Below, one piece after another: positions 1-8,419 of a stretch of DNA of 12,930 nucleotides (the stretch's first letter is position 1; each line of letters opens with the position of its first letter). This DNA is from Tubulinosema ratisbonensis (taxonomy: Eukaryota > Microsporidia > Tubulinosematidae), in NCBI GenBank assembly GCA_004000155.1, contig RCSS01000505.1:6928-19857 (forward strand), in the 5' to 3' direction. The notes beneath the pieces were generated by a model. It worked only from the letters and a program-made list of their open reading frames with translations, made no database searches and was not told the DNA's origin. A program made the translations under genes and the position numbers.

Positions 1-206
1 ATTTTTCAATTTATTTTATTTTACTTTAAATTATTTTATAAAAACTTTATTTTAATTTATTTTTAATTTTTAATTTTTAATTTTTTATTTATTTATTTTT
101 TAATTTATTTTTAATTTATTTTATTTTTAATTTTTATTTAATTTTAATTTATTATTTTAAAAAAAATATCACAATTTTTTAATATAAAAATAGAATACTT
201 TTTTAT
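1..206. repeat. A/T low-complexity spacer
   Basis: Almost pure A and T, built from irregular reiterations of a TTTTAATT-like unit, most regular between about 25 and 150. No open frame or RNA structure is visible. It lies just downstream of the 3' end of the minus-strand PHO88-like gene and may include its 3' UTR. Confidence 0.7.
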
Positions 207-756
207 TTAATCTTCTTTTTTCTTTTTCTTTTTTATTTCTTTTTCTTCTTCTTTTGTTTCTTCCTTTTTTTCTGCTGTCTTTGAAAATAAAAGATTATTC
301 TCGTATGGCCTGATCATATCAAAATTTCTTAAGTAAATACAATACAATGGCTTTAAAAAGAATGACTTTATTGGTGTAATGGCTTGGATAATCAAAGGTT
401 GTATAACATTCCATTTTACATGAATAAACAAAGTAATAGCCAACTGTATAGCTATTCCTTTGATTAATTTATCACATTCTCTCTTGTCATACTCACTAAA
501 AGTAATGTCTTCATTTCCTTCTTCTTCTCCACTTATCTTTGGCACTGAGACTGTCCTAGTGTCATTGGTAAGAGAAATCTTTCTTTTTATAAAGAAAAGT
601 AAGTAAGCTTGTAAAGCTATTGATGCTATAAATACTCCTCTTATGATCCAAATGACATTTCCTTCCATGATTGGTATTTTTTTTAAGCTTTGCATTAGCA
701 AAAGTGAGATTAATACGTTTGATCCANNNGTCTAAGGTTGTATAACTGATTGACAT
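207..756 (-). CDS. PHO88: PHO88/SND3-like ER membrane protein, N-terminus broken by a 3-N gap
   Basis: Seen: the continuous frame runs from codon 723-725 down to the stop at 207-209. It holds a hydrophobic stretch (NVLISLLLMQSLKKI), then a membrane segment (VIWIIRGVFIASIALQAYLL), a polar loop, the block SEYDKRECDKLIKG, a second hydrophobic region with QAITPIKS, and a Lys/Glu-rich tail. This order matches fungal Pho88/Snd3, whose SVRDYDLKE-like and QSISPVKS-like blocks are recognisable. Family knowledge: Pho88/Snd3 is an ER membrane protein of the SRP-independent SND targeting route, once linked to phosphate transport. Start: ATG at 693-695 is the first in-frame ATG, but homology continues upstream to the N run at 727-729, where this frame meets a TAG. 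An ATG at 754-756 in another frame has CCC 5 nt ahead of it, so I infer a frameshift hidden in the gap. Neighbour: tandem with the eIF1 gene. Confidence 0.82.
727..729. other. Assembly gap (NNN) inside the PHO88 N-terminus
   Basis: Three Ns separate the PHO88-homologous frame (downstream on the minus strand) from the most plausible start codon at 754-756, which lies in a different frame. The true number of bases here is probably not three. Confidence 0.7.
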
Positions 757-761
757 TTTAT

Positions 762-764
762 GGG
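762..764 (-). promoter_or_regulatory. CCC start-proximal motif of the PHO88-like gene
   Basis: On the minus strand the sequence reads TTAACCCATAAAATG, with exactly 5 nt between CCC and the ATG at 754-756. CCC- or GGG-like signals just upstream of start codons are known for microsporidia. The same 5-nt spacing occurs at the eIF1 gene in this window, which supports both starts. Confidence 0.5.
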
Positions 765-911
765 TTAAAATTTTATAAATTATAAATTAAAAGAATAAAA
801 TTTATTTTTGAGATAAAAGGAGATAAAAAAAATAATTTAAATGAAATAATTAAAAGATTTTTAAATAAAAATAATTAATTTATAAAATAAAGCTGTAAAA
901 ATTATGATTTA

Positions 912-1187
912 TTATTTTTTACCATGAATAATAACCTCAAATTCAGGCAAAATTTCTTTGAGCAGCAATTTAATATTAAAAGAATGATCTCCAGAAAACT
1001 CTACTGCTCCTTTATCTTTTAAATGCTTGCCTCTACAAGCCAATTTTTTCTTCAAAGTACCTGTTATTAATGGACACTTATCCTCTGGTATCCCTTCTAC
1101 AACTGTTAGGTATCTTCTGCTGGGCTGTTGGCATATTCTTACATGTAAAGTATTCTGTTTATCAGCTACTTCCTCATTTTCTTGCAT
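912..1187 (-). CDS. SUI1: Translation initiation factor eIF1 (SUI1 domain)
   Basis: eIF1 binds the 40S subunit near the P site and enforces start-codon accuracy during scanning. The 91-residue protein is almost all SUI1 domain: LHVRICQQPSRRYLTVVEGIP, then LKKKLACRGKHLK, then GAVEFSGDH, ending in FEVIIHGKK. These align with the IRIQQRNGRKTLTTVQG, KKKFACNG, IQLQGDQ and KVHGF blocks of eukaryotic eIF1. It is slightly shorter than the usual ~110 residues because the N-terminal tail is short. Start: the open frame extends 32 codons further upstream, but that part is Phe/Tyr/Asn-rich A/T spacer. The ATG at 1185-1187 is preceded by TATCCCAGTTA, putting CCC 5 nt before it, so I take it as the start. 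DENR also has a SUI1 domain, but this protein lacks extra N-terminal sequence. Confidence 0.9.
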   Translation of the reverse strand: MQENEEVADKQNTLHVRICQQPSRRYLTVVEGIPEDKCPLITGTLKKKLACRGKHLKDKGAVEFSGDHSFNIKLLLKEILPEFEVIIHGKK

Positions 1188-1316
1188 TAACTGGGATACA
1201 AACAAATAAAAATTATTTAAATAATTAAAAATAAAATAAAATTTATTTAAAAAATAAAAAAATATTAAAAAAAAACAAAACAATTTTATTTAAAAATTAA
1301 TAACATTTTTAATCAC
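1188..1316. promoter_or_regulatory. Divergent intergenic promoter region, eIF1 / PUS3
   Basis: These 129 bases separate divergently transcribed eIF1 (minus) and PUS3 (plus), so both promoters must fit here. The sequence is A/T homopolymer-rich. A CCC motif serves the eIF1 side. I see no CCC or GGG near the PUS3 start. Confidence 0.5.
1193..1195 (-). promoter_or_regulatory. CCC start-proximal motif of the eIF1 gene
   Basis: The minus strand reads GTATCCCAGTTAATG, with 5 nt between CCC and the chosen ATG. This matches the PHO88 arrangement and the known microsporidian CCC-type motif. A splice acceptor reading (…CCCAG) was considered, but no 5' exon is evident. Confidence 0.5.
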
Positions 1317-2156
1317 ATGCTTAAAAAAAAACCATCTGTAAAATCAACAGAATTCCAAAAAAACATTGCATTGAGATTTTCATACGATGGAAGCAGATAT
1401 TCTGGTTTAGCAAGCCAGAAAAATGATAACACAATAGATTTCCAGTTAAAAAAAGCATTAATAAATTCAAACTTAGCCAACCCAGACGTAAAAATAACTT
1501 ACGCAGGTAGAACAGACAGTGGTGTCAGCGGAATAAACATGGTAGCCTCTCTTTTGGTGCACGCATTACCAGATGATAGATCATTCAACTACGACACAAT
1601 ACTCAATTCTCATTTACCTCCAGAGATAAGAATAACAGGTTATACATTCGTATCTTCAGATTTCAATGCAAGATATTCTTGTAAAAAAAGATCATACACC
1701 TATTTCTTTCTTAAAAATTCATTAAACATACAAAAAATGCGTTTGGCTTGTAAATTTATTTTATCTCAAACCAATTTTAAATATTTTTGTAAAGGGCATA
1801 AAGAAGAAGAAGACAAGTATTTTTACAGACCGATTTCTTTATTAGAAATTTTAGAGGATGATATTTGTAAAATGAACATTTCTTCTATCTCTTTTTTACA
1901 TAACATGGTAAGAAAAATCTTTTATGTTGTTCAGCTAGTGGGAGATAACAAAATTAATTTAGAAGAACTTTGTGAATATTTTGAGGGAAAAAGACCTGTA
2001 GGCACAGCTGATCCAGAATTTTTACTTTTTATAGNTGCAGAATATGATAATCTTAAATTTAAACATAATTTAAGAGGTAAAGAAAAAGAATTTCTAACAG
2101 CATATGTCAGTAAAATTGTGCATGAAAATGTATTTGAAATAGAAAAAAATGAATAA
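1317..2156 (+). CDS. PUS3: tRNA pseudouridine synthase, Pus3/Deg1 type
   Basis: Predicted to isomerise uridine to pseudouridine in the tRNA anticodon arm; Pus3/Deg1 enzymes act at positions 38 and 39. The 279-residue TruA-fold protein shows IALRFSYDGSRYSGLASQ (residues 17-34), the catalytic motif AGRTDSGVSGINMV (63-76, nucleophile Asp67), LPPEIRITG (100-108), FNARYSCKKRSYTYFFL (116-132) and FLHNMVRKIFYVVQLVG (193-209), which corresponds to the family's HQVRHM region. The GLASQ and VSGINMV wording favours Pus3 over Pus1. It starts at the first ATG, with no competing upstream ATG in frame. One ambiguous base at 2035 leaves residue 240 (codon GNT) unresolved; GAT (Asp) would be one fit. It is complete although followed directly by an N-rich patch. 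It is somewhat shorter than yeast Deg1, as is usual for microsporidian proteins. Confidence 0.9.
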   Translation: MLKKKPSVKSTEFQKNIALRFSYDGSRYSGLASQKNDNTIDFQLKKALINSNLANPDVKITYAGRTDSGVSGINMVASLLVHALPDDRSFNYDTILNSHLPPEIRITGYTFVSSDFNARYSCKKRSYTYFFLKNSLNIQKMRLACKFILSQTNFKYFCKGHKEEEDKYFYRPISLLEILEDDICKMNISSISFLHNMVRKIFYVVQLVGDNKINLEELCEYFEGKRPVGTADPEFLLFIXAEYDNLKFKHNLRGKEKEFLTAYVSKIVHENVFEIEKNE

Positions 2157-2226
2157 NNAAANNNNTNNATNANNNANNTANNNANAGNNANANTGANTNN
2201 AGTTAATTCAAANATTNNNNANNTAN
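2157..2226. other. N-riddled low-quality patch
   Basis: About half of these bases are N, starting immediately after the PUS3 stop codon. The interleaved single Ns look like a consensus of conflicting reads or poor base calls rather than a scaffold gap. Nothing can be annotated inside it. Confidence 0.8.
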
Positions 2227-3124
2227 AATTTTATTAGAAATTAATAATTTTTTTAGATTTTACCTGAAAAATATTTTTTTTTCTTGTAATAAATCATTTA
2301 TTCTTTTACTAATTGACAATACTTTAATTGTAATTTTATTTATTATTAATAAATAAAGAAAATTATTTATTTTTTTCTTTTTTTAAGAATATTTTAAAAA
2401 AAAGATTTTAATATTTTATTTGTGCATAAAATACCATTCAAATCTACAACCATGTAATATTCATTTAAAATCTAAACAATGGTTTTATAATATAAATGAA
2501 ATATTCTAAGGGATATTCCTTAAACACTAAATGATTTAAATAATAGATTTAAATCTTTTTTTCTCTGTTTAAGCTGTTTTTTTAAAAAACACTCTATTTT
2601 ATTTATGTTGATTTAAAAATAAGTATAAAATAGTTTTTGTAGAAATTGGCTCAAAAATGTTTGGTAATCTAAAGAAAATATTTTTTAAGCTTTTAATAAC
2701 GAACCTTTAATATGCTAAAATACCTTTCTTGTGCCTATTAATTTTTTAAGTCGATTTACCTTTCAAGCTTGGTTACAGATATACAATAAATTAAGTAATA
2801 CTTAATTAATTTAAAACATTAAGCAATAAACTTATAAAAAGATTACTTTTTTAAGTGTATTTTAAATTTAAAAATACTAAAGAAAATTATATTTACTTAT
2901 TTTTTTATGTTAAACTAATAATTCTAATAAAACAATCTTTTTTATATTTAAAAGTACAACTTAATTTATAATGTTTTAGTTTAACAAGCATACATTTTTT
3001 ATTAACTTATTTTTAAAAATATTTAAAAATAACTATTGAAAATTTTATCTTTATAGAATAAATAAGAATTAAAATAAAATATTTTTACATTCCTGTTTGA
3101 CCAAAANNNTAAATAAATTATTTT
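2227..3124. other. Gene-free A/T-rich intergenic region
   Basis: Between the PUS3 3' end and the 3' end of the minus-strand RRM gene I find no ORF above the chance level for this composition. The longest stretch, about 40 codons at 2387-2506 plus strand, is expected by chance. There is no tRNA-like stem set. A 3-N gap lies at 3107-3109. A near-palindrome TAAGGGATATTCCTTA occurs near 2507. Confidence 0.6.
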
Positions 3125-3574
3125 TTAATTTTTTACTAAATGTGCTCCTATCTTATAATTATCCCATAATTTACCATCTACATCCTTAATAAACTGAATA
3201 GCCTCTTCTTCACTTTTACAATTAACAAACACAAATCCTTTAAATCTACTAACATCCCCTTTCTGGGTAATAAAACTTAGAGAAATATAATTAATTTTGG
3301 ACCAGTTAAACAGATTCACTTCTAATTCTTGTTTAACAATATCTAATGGAAGGTTGTATATTCTTACTGTGGTGTATTGCATTGGTGCATTGAATAATAA
3401 TGTGGGTGTGACATAGATTGTTGATTTAGACTCTTTTAGTACCACTTCTTCTTTTCTTTTGTTAAATGTGGGTATTTCTTTTTGCAGAGGAAGAGGATAA
3501 TCTTCTAATGGTTTGAATATAGTAAGTCTTTTTTCTATTTCTGATTTGTTTGGTTTGTATTCTAATATTTGCAT
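3125..3574 (-). CDS. Small RRM-domain RNA-binding protein, possibly eIF3g
   Basis: The 149-residue protein has one RNA recognition motif at the C-terminus (about 68-147). RNP2 is VRIYNL at 70-75 and RNP1 is FKGFVFVN at 111-118, with the aromatic residues that stack on RNA. The first ~60 residues are charged and Pro/Lys/Glu-rich, with IYVTPTLLF just before the RRM. A single C-terminal RRM preceded by a YVPP-like segment is the layout of the eIF3 subunit g (Tif35), and the ending resembles that family. I offer eIF3g as a low-confidence identity; the RRM itself is secure. It starts at the only good ATG (3572-3574). The context upstream is TTACCAATG, with no CCC. Flanks of 0.4-0.9 kb without genes give no operon clue. 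Another small RRM protein (splicing or mRNA handling) is the main alternative. Confidence 0.85.
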   Translation of the reverse strand: MQILEYKPNKSEIEKRLTIFKPLEDYPLPLQKEIPTFNKRKEEVVLKESKSTIYVTPTLLFNAPMQYTTVRIYNLPLDIVKQELEVNLFNWSKINYISLSFITQKGDVSRFKGFVFVNCKSEEEAIQFIKDVDGKLWDNYKIGAHLVKN

Positions 3575-3684
3575 TGGTAATTAAAAATTGTATTTTTTTT
3601 AAAAAATTGGCCAATTAAAATTAATTGTTTTAAAAAAATAAATATTTTAAATGATAAAATAGTAGGTTATTGTTATATTATTTT

Positions 3685-3707
3685 TTATGAAAACTGGGTT
3701 TTCATAA
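3685..3707. repeat. Perfect 10-bp hairpin with 3-nt loop
   Basis: TTATGAAAAC, loop TGG, then GTTTTCATAA: all ten pairs match. It lies about 110 nt upstream of the RRM gene start. It could be a regulatory or terminator-like structure, or chance in A/T-rich DNA. Confidence 0.6.
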
Positions 3708-4011
3708 CTTTTTTATAAAAAGAATCACCTAAAAATATTGTTTTGATGCTTAGCATTAAAACCTAGTTCCTTTAAAGAATTGAGATAATAATTATATCTA
3801 TAAGACAGTAATTTGTGGTGGTTTTTACATAATTTTTGATGAATTTATCATGTTTCTAATTTAAATCAAATGAACTTTTAAAGATTTAATTTTTGAAGAT
3901 ATAATTTTAAAGTAAATATACAAAATTATTGATTATATATTGGTTAGAGGATTTGATATTCTAATTTCATAAATTTGCATTTAAAATGTTTCTTTTTAGA
4001 GGATAAAATAT

Positions 4012-4440
4012 ATGACGCCTAATGAAGACAGTCATATTATTGGTAAATATAAAAATTTCTATAAGTAATGTTTTGTTTTTTTCTTGCCTAAGGATGAGAG
4101 ATCTTTTGCAATATCTTCTATATAAAAATATTGACATAAATAATTTTAGTTTGTTGTTTAGTTTTGTGTATAATGACACATTACTAAATAAGATTAATAT
4201 ATTTTACTATACTAAATTATAGAAAGAAGATGGCTTGTTAAATAAAGCATTTCTCAAAGATAGATGTATCGTAATACGCTTTTATTAAAATTAAGCTTTG
4301 AACGAATAATAAACAAAGATTTGTAATTGATTTAGAATGACCCGGCTTTAGGTAGAGATTCCGAAGATTTGTTCCATAGTATGATTTAACTAAGGTTCTA
4401 AGATATTTATAAACAAATATATAAAGTATATAAATACTAA
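4012..4440 (+). pseudogene. Possible decayed protein-coding remnant, unknown
   Basis: Protein-like stretches lie on one strand in changing frames, interrupted by stops. One frame starts at ATG 4012 and reads MTPNEDSHIIGKYKNFYK, a stop, then FFLPKDERSFAISSI. A second frame (4022-4222) continues past its TAG with KEDGLLNKAFLKDRCIVIRF. A third contains NDPALGRDSEDLFHSMI near 4337-4387. The part from about 4220 to 4390 is richer in G+C than its surroundings. Each piece alone could arise by chance at this base composition, so a decayed gene is an inference. No family is recognised. Confidence 0.3.
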
Positions 4441-5173
4441 AAATGCAAGTCTAAATTAAAGATTTAAAAAAATTTGATGAAGAGGACTGACTATAGCATT
4501 TGTAATGTATTTTTTAATTTAGTAAGTATTTATTAAACTTTTTAAATTTCTTTTATTAAGAAAATAATTATTTCTTTTTTATGTACCAGTAATCATTTTC
4601 TATAATTTAAAAATCTGATTTTAAAGATTAAGTTTTTTTCAAACATAGCCATTTCTAAATAGAAAAAACAAAGTTTTTTATTAAAAAACTCCTTTGAGTA
4701 TTAAATCCCTAATCTCTTAGTCTAATTAGAGGTATGTGGTGACATTTTATAGCTTTAATATTTATAATTCATCGTAGAAAAAGAAAGTAGTTTTTTTAAA
4801 TTAACTGCCATTTGTATTTTTAACAAAATTGATTTATTTAAAAAACTAAAATCTGTTTATTAATTTATTTCGAAACATCATAATTTAGTAAGATATGAAA
4901 AAAATATTTTTGCTTATGTATTTATTAATAAATTTTAAAGAGATTTTAATTAAACAAATCTTTTTATTTGTTAATTTCTGAGACAAACTTATAATTCTTA
5001 CTTCAAAAATTTTTTAATGTTTATTTCTGCTTCTCATATCACAAAATATAAAACTAAAAATTTTTTAGTTGAAAAAAAATTTACCTAAAACAAAATTTCT
5101 TTTCTTTTTTGAAAGTAATTTGCCCAAAAAAGGAATCAAAAATTAAATTTAATTGTAAAATTTTAGCAATTTT
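4441..5173. other. Gene-free A/T-rich region
   Basis: No credible ORF, tRNA or repeat is visible. TTGCCCAA near 5120-5127 is the only CCC in the last 100 bases before the 5174 ORF. It lies about 50 nt from that ATG, farther than the 5-nt spacing seen at PHO88 and eIF1. Confidence 0.5.
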
Positions 5174-7001
5174 ATGATTCTTTGTTTAATTCAACTAATG
5201 TTAGGTTTTGTTAATTTGAGTGAGACAGAGAAAGAACTACCCATGCAATCAGAAATACTAGCGCTTAAGGATCTTATCAAAGAGTATGAATTCTGTGAAA
5301 ATCTTAAAAAAATCAATAAGAGAAAAGAATTAGTTCATTTTGCGGCAGTACTCAAAGAAATTTGTAATAAGGTAAAAATCTTTGCAATGACAATTAGCGA
5401 TTTAGAAACGTATGAAAGTATTGATGTAGTAATCCAGCGTTTAGAAGTGTTACTAAAGGAAGCGTTGTAGAGGATCCTACTGTTTTAGACTATTTTGATT
5501 TGGAAAAGTTTCAGCAAATTAACGATTGCAATGAAAACGAACAATTTAAATCTATACGTCAGATTACATTGTTAACGAATGAACTTATTTTAATTTTTAG
5601 AGAATATAACAAAGAAAACATCGAAACAGATTCTTTATATGAGATATCAGGGAAATTCTTTGAAGATGAACGATATTTTTATTTTGAAATTGATATTTTG
5701 TTTGATGAAGTAATTAACCAATTAAAATTCATAACAGATGATTTATTGTTTATGGTTAAATATCTAAAAGAAAGAAAAAATTTAGACAAATTTAACATTA
5801 ATTACATAAATATGAAAAAAAGCTTATTAAGGGTTGTAATTTATTTAATATTATTATGCGAGAAAAGAAATGATTTTCGTTACATTATATCTAATTATGC
5901 CGAAATTTACAAAAAAACAATTGAAAGGGTAATTAATCATTTTATAAATAAATATAAAGATATAAATGAATCAACGAAAAAGATTCTTAACGATACTAAT
6001 TTGCTTCATTTGAAAATTCAATTAAACAAAAAAAATACCGATATTAATATGATTTTGAATAATTTTATAAAGATGCATTGTTATTTTCAAATGGCACAAG
6101 ATTTGTACTACATTATGATAATGATATTTGAAAATAAAGAACTACACAAATATACAGAAGAAAAAAGCGAACTTAAAGCATATCATAGAGAAATGCTATC
6201 AAATAAAATTCTAAATGAAGAATTTTTTGATTATTTTGAATTTATAAACGCTAGGGATTTATTAAAATGGGTTAAAAACAGCGTTATGCGCTATAAAGAG
6301 CAAGCAGAACTGAAGAAAGAAGAACACAAAAAGCACAAAAACAATAGAAAATTAGAAATCACTAAACTTTTAGATGAGATACAAACTACAATACTTAAAA
6401 TAAGACATTCGCAAAGTGTTTTAGATAAACCCATCCCGCTTTTAGATGAGCATTTTTTTGAAAACCTAGAAAAAACTTTTGATTCTTATTGTTTGTATTT
6501 CTTAAATATAATCGACTTCTGGTATTCTTTAGATATCTATTCTATTAAAAAGGATATATTAATGAGTTTCTGTAAATATTTGATCGATAATGATCTTGTT
6601 TTGGATATTTCTGATAAGAATGAATTTATAAACATGTTAAAAGAGTATATAATAGAATTTTCGATAATTTTAATTATGAAATAAGTGTTTATAGATATTT
6701 ATTTACGTATATTCCTGGCAATAAAGCGTTAATAAATGACGACCTTAATAAAGTATTGGTTTCGTTATTTCAAAAATGTATAGAAATACAACATGAAATT
6801 TTTATTATTTTTCAACTATTTCCAAATTTAGTTTGATAAAGGAATTTTAATAAAGTTTTATTGTGAGATATTTTATAAAATAATATAACCATTTATAAAA
6901 AATATTTAATTGATTTTTTTGTTCTTGATTCGAATAAAGCAATTATGTGGGAAAAAGTCTATAATTTATACTTTCTTATGTGTTTTAAAAAAGTCTCGTA
7001 A
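5174..7001 (+). pseudogene. Large predicted secreted helical protein gene, split by several frameshifts
   Basis: I do not recognise the family. It begins with a signal-peptide-like N-terminus (MILCLIQLMLGFVNLS), and the rest looks alpha-helical and Lys/Glu/Ile/Asn-rich. A charged, coiled-coil-like segment (EQAELKKEEHKKHKNN) lies near 6290-6345. Open segments follow one another on the plus strand: 5174-5470; an overlapping frame open from about 5440 to 6684; 6660-6836, containing YRYLFTYIPGNKALINDDLN; 6832-6888; and about 6880-7001, containing YLIDFFVLDSNKAIMWEKVY. The breaks at about 5457, 6658 and 6879 would each be mended by one extra A or T in a short homopolymer; the one at about 6833 needs a different change. 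It is either a decaying gene or a live gene with indel sequencing errors. The 394-codon central segment is far beyond chance for this composition. Further decayed coding may extend past 7001. Confidence 0.65.
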
Positions 7002-8404
7002 AACCTTTTGTTTAAAATTACAATGATGCTTTTCGCACTAAAAATTTTACACAGGAAGTTTTGATAAAAACTTTTATTTAGAGAACTATAATTCTAAAAA
7101 AATAATCAAAGAAATTTAAGAAATATCATTTTCGGCTGGCAAATTTACCTACATGTTTAATTATTTATTTACAAAACCTGTTATAATATTTTAATTATTA
7201 ACATTGGCAATCAAATTTAACTGTATTTTCAAATATAAAATGGGAAAAAAATTTCATTAAATTTATAATTTTACTTGCAAGATTTTTTTAATAAAACTTT
7301 TTGAGCTATTATCAAGAAAAGTTATGGTACAATAAACCTTAATTGTAATTTATTAAAAATTGACCTTATAAATTAATTTTAAGATAAAAATACATAAGAA
7401 TCAGAGTGATTTTTATTTCAAGAGACTATTTTAAATCGTGCTAATACCTTTTCTTAAGGGGAAAAAATTTACATGCTACATTATTGTTGTTTAAGCGATA
7501 TCGCTTTATTAAATTTGAAATATATTAAATTGTAATAAGTAAAACCTTCTTAAAAATTTTTTCATTATATCTAAATTAATCTAAATTGGTAAATTCTTCA
7601 ATCATAAAGAAACTAAATAATATTAAAAAATTCTAGTTTTCTTTTAGCGAACATGATGTAAAAGGTAAAAAATCTATAATTTTTATTTTTAAGATAAAGT
7701 AAAACGATTGCTTTTTTGGGAATAAAATAGCATTCAAAAAAATAATATTTTCTAATTTGATCAAAAGTAACAAATATTATCATAAAAAAATTATTTTATG
7801 AACTAGGTTCTTTCTAGAAAAATGCAATCAAACGAATTATTTGCATTATATTTTGCAGGTAATAAAAATACCATAGCTATTGTTAAACTTTCAGGCTGAA
7901 AAATTCAGATATTTACATTTATAAAAAACATTAAAACTTATTTTTTTTATCTAGCTTTAATACTTATCTCATCGGGATGAAGAATCTTTTGTACAGATAA
8001 ACCAGAAGAAAGTAGAAAAATCTTTTGGATATTCGTTTGTAATAAAAAACGCTTAAAAATAATTTAAATGTTTGCTAAATTATTTAATATGTAAAAAGTA
8101 ATGTTAAAGATACAAAAAACTAGGACACAAACTTATAAAGCGATTCGAATCAAAATAATATTTTTCCTGTTATAGTGTCTTAAATTGTTTATTCAAAAAC
8201 AATAAGTAGTTTTTAATTAGATAATCAAATTTAGTTTTGCTCAAACATATCCTAATTCAAATGCCAGATGATTGAATCATTTCAGGTTAATCCAAAGAGT
8301 AGTATGACTAAAAAAGAAATTAAAGCAATCAAAAATTATTAATTAAAAGTTTAATTACATCGATAAAAAGAATGGGTAAGGTCTTAAACTAAACCTTGAC
8401 CTAC
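7002..8404. other. Gene desert with weak protein-like scraps
   Basis: No intact gene is visible. Short plus-strand open scraps, for example RIFCTDKPEESRKIFWIFVC near 7978-8040, may be leftovers of decayed genes but are within chance expectation. A 14-bp palindrome lies at 7493-7506. No tRNA or other RNA gene could be supported. Confidence 0.5.
7493..7506. repeat. Perfect 14-bp palindrome
   Basis: AAGCGATATCGCTT is fully self-complementary and unusually G+C-rich for this desert. Such a site could bind a dimeric protein, or it may be chance. No adjacent start codon or promoter is evident. Confidence 0.6.
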
Positions 8405-8419
8405 AAGCTAATTGCAGAA
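8405..8419 (+). repeat. Left copy of 15-bp direct repeat (target-site duplication candidate)
   Basis: AAGCTAATTGCAGAA occurs here and again, without mismatch, at 8604-8618. The two copies bracket an insert of unlike composition, as expected for a duplicated target site made by non-LTR-type retrotransposition. Confidence 0.75.

Noticed and set aside
562..756. 64-codon minus-strand frame through the NNN gap
   Set aside because: Only its first few codons, upstream of the gap, are likely real as the PHO88 start. Downstream of the gap it is out of frame with the PHO88 homology.
1027..1209. 60-codon plus-strand open frame
   Set aside because: It lies antisense to the clearly homologous eIF1 gene and has no protein signature.
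1188..1283. 32-residue N-terminal extension of eIF1
   Set aside because: It is Phe/Tyr/Asn-rich translation of A/T spacer. The CCC motif 5 nt before the ATG at 1185-1187 and the homology support the shorter protein.
2387..2506. 40-codon plus-strand open frame after PUS3
   Set aside because: Several runs of this length are expected by chance across six frames at this composition, and it has no start codon or homology.
3967..4179. 70-codon minus-strand open frame
   Set aside because: It has no recognisable features, is within chance length for this base composition, and is antisense to a more protein-like region.
5174..7001. Similarity to a UFD2-like core or other helical-repeat proteins
   Set aside because: Only general helical, Lys/Ile/Asn-rich character is shared and no diagnostic motif could be found, so no function is assigned.
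8142..8151. GATTCGAATC as a tRNA B box
   Set aside because: The flanks cannot form T, anticodon or acceptor stems; it is only a short palindrome.
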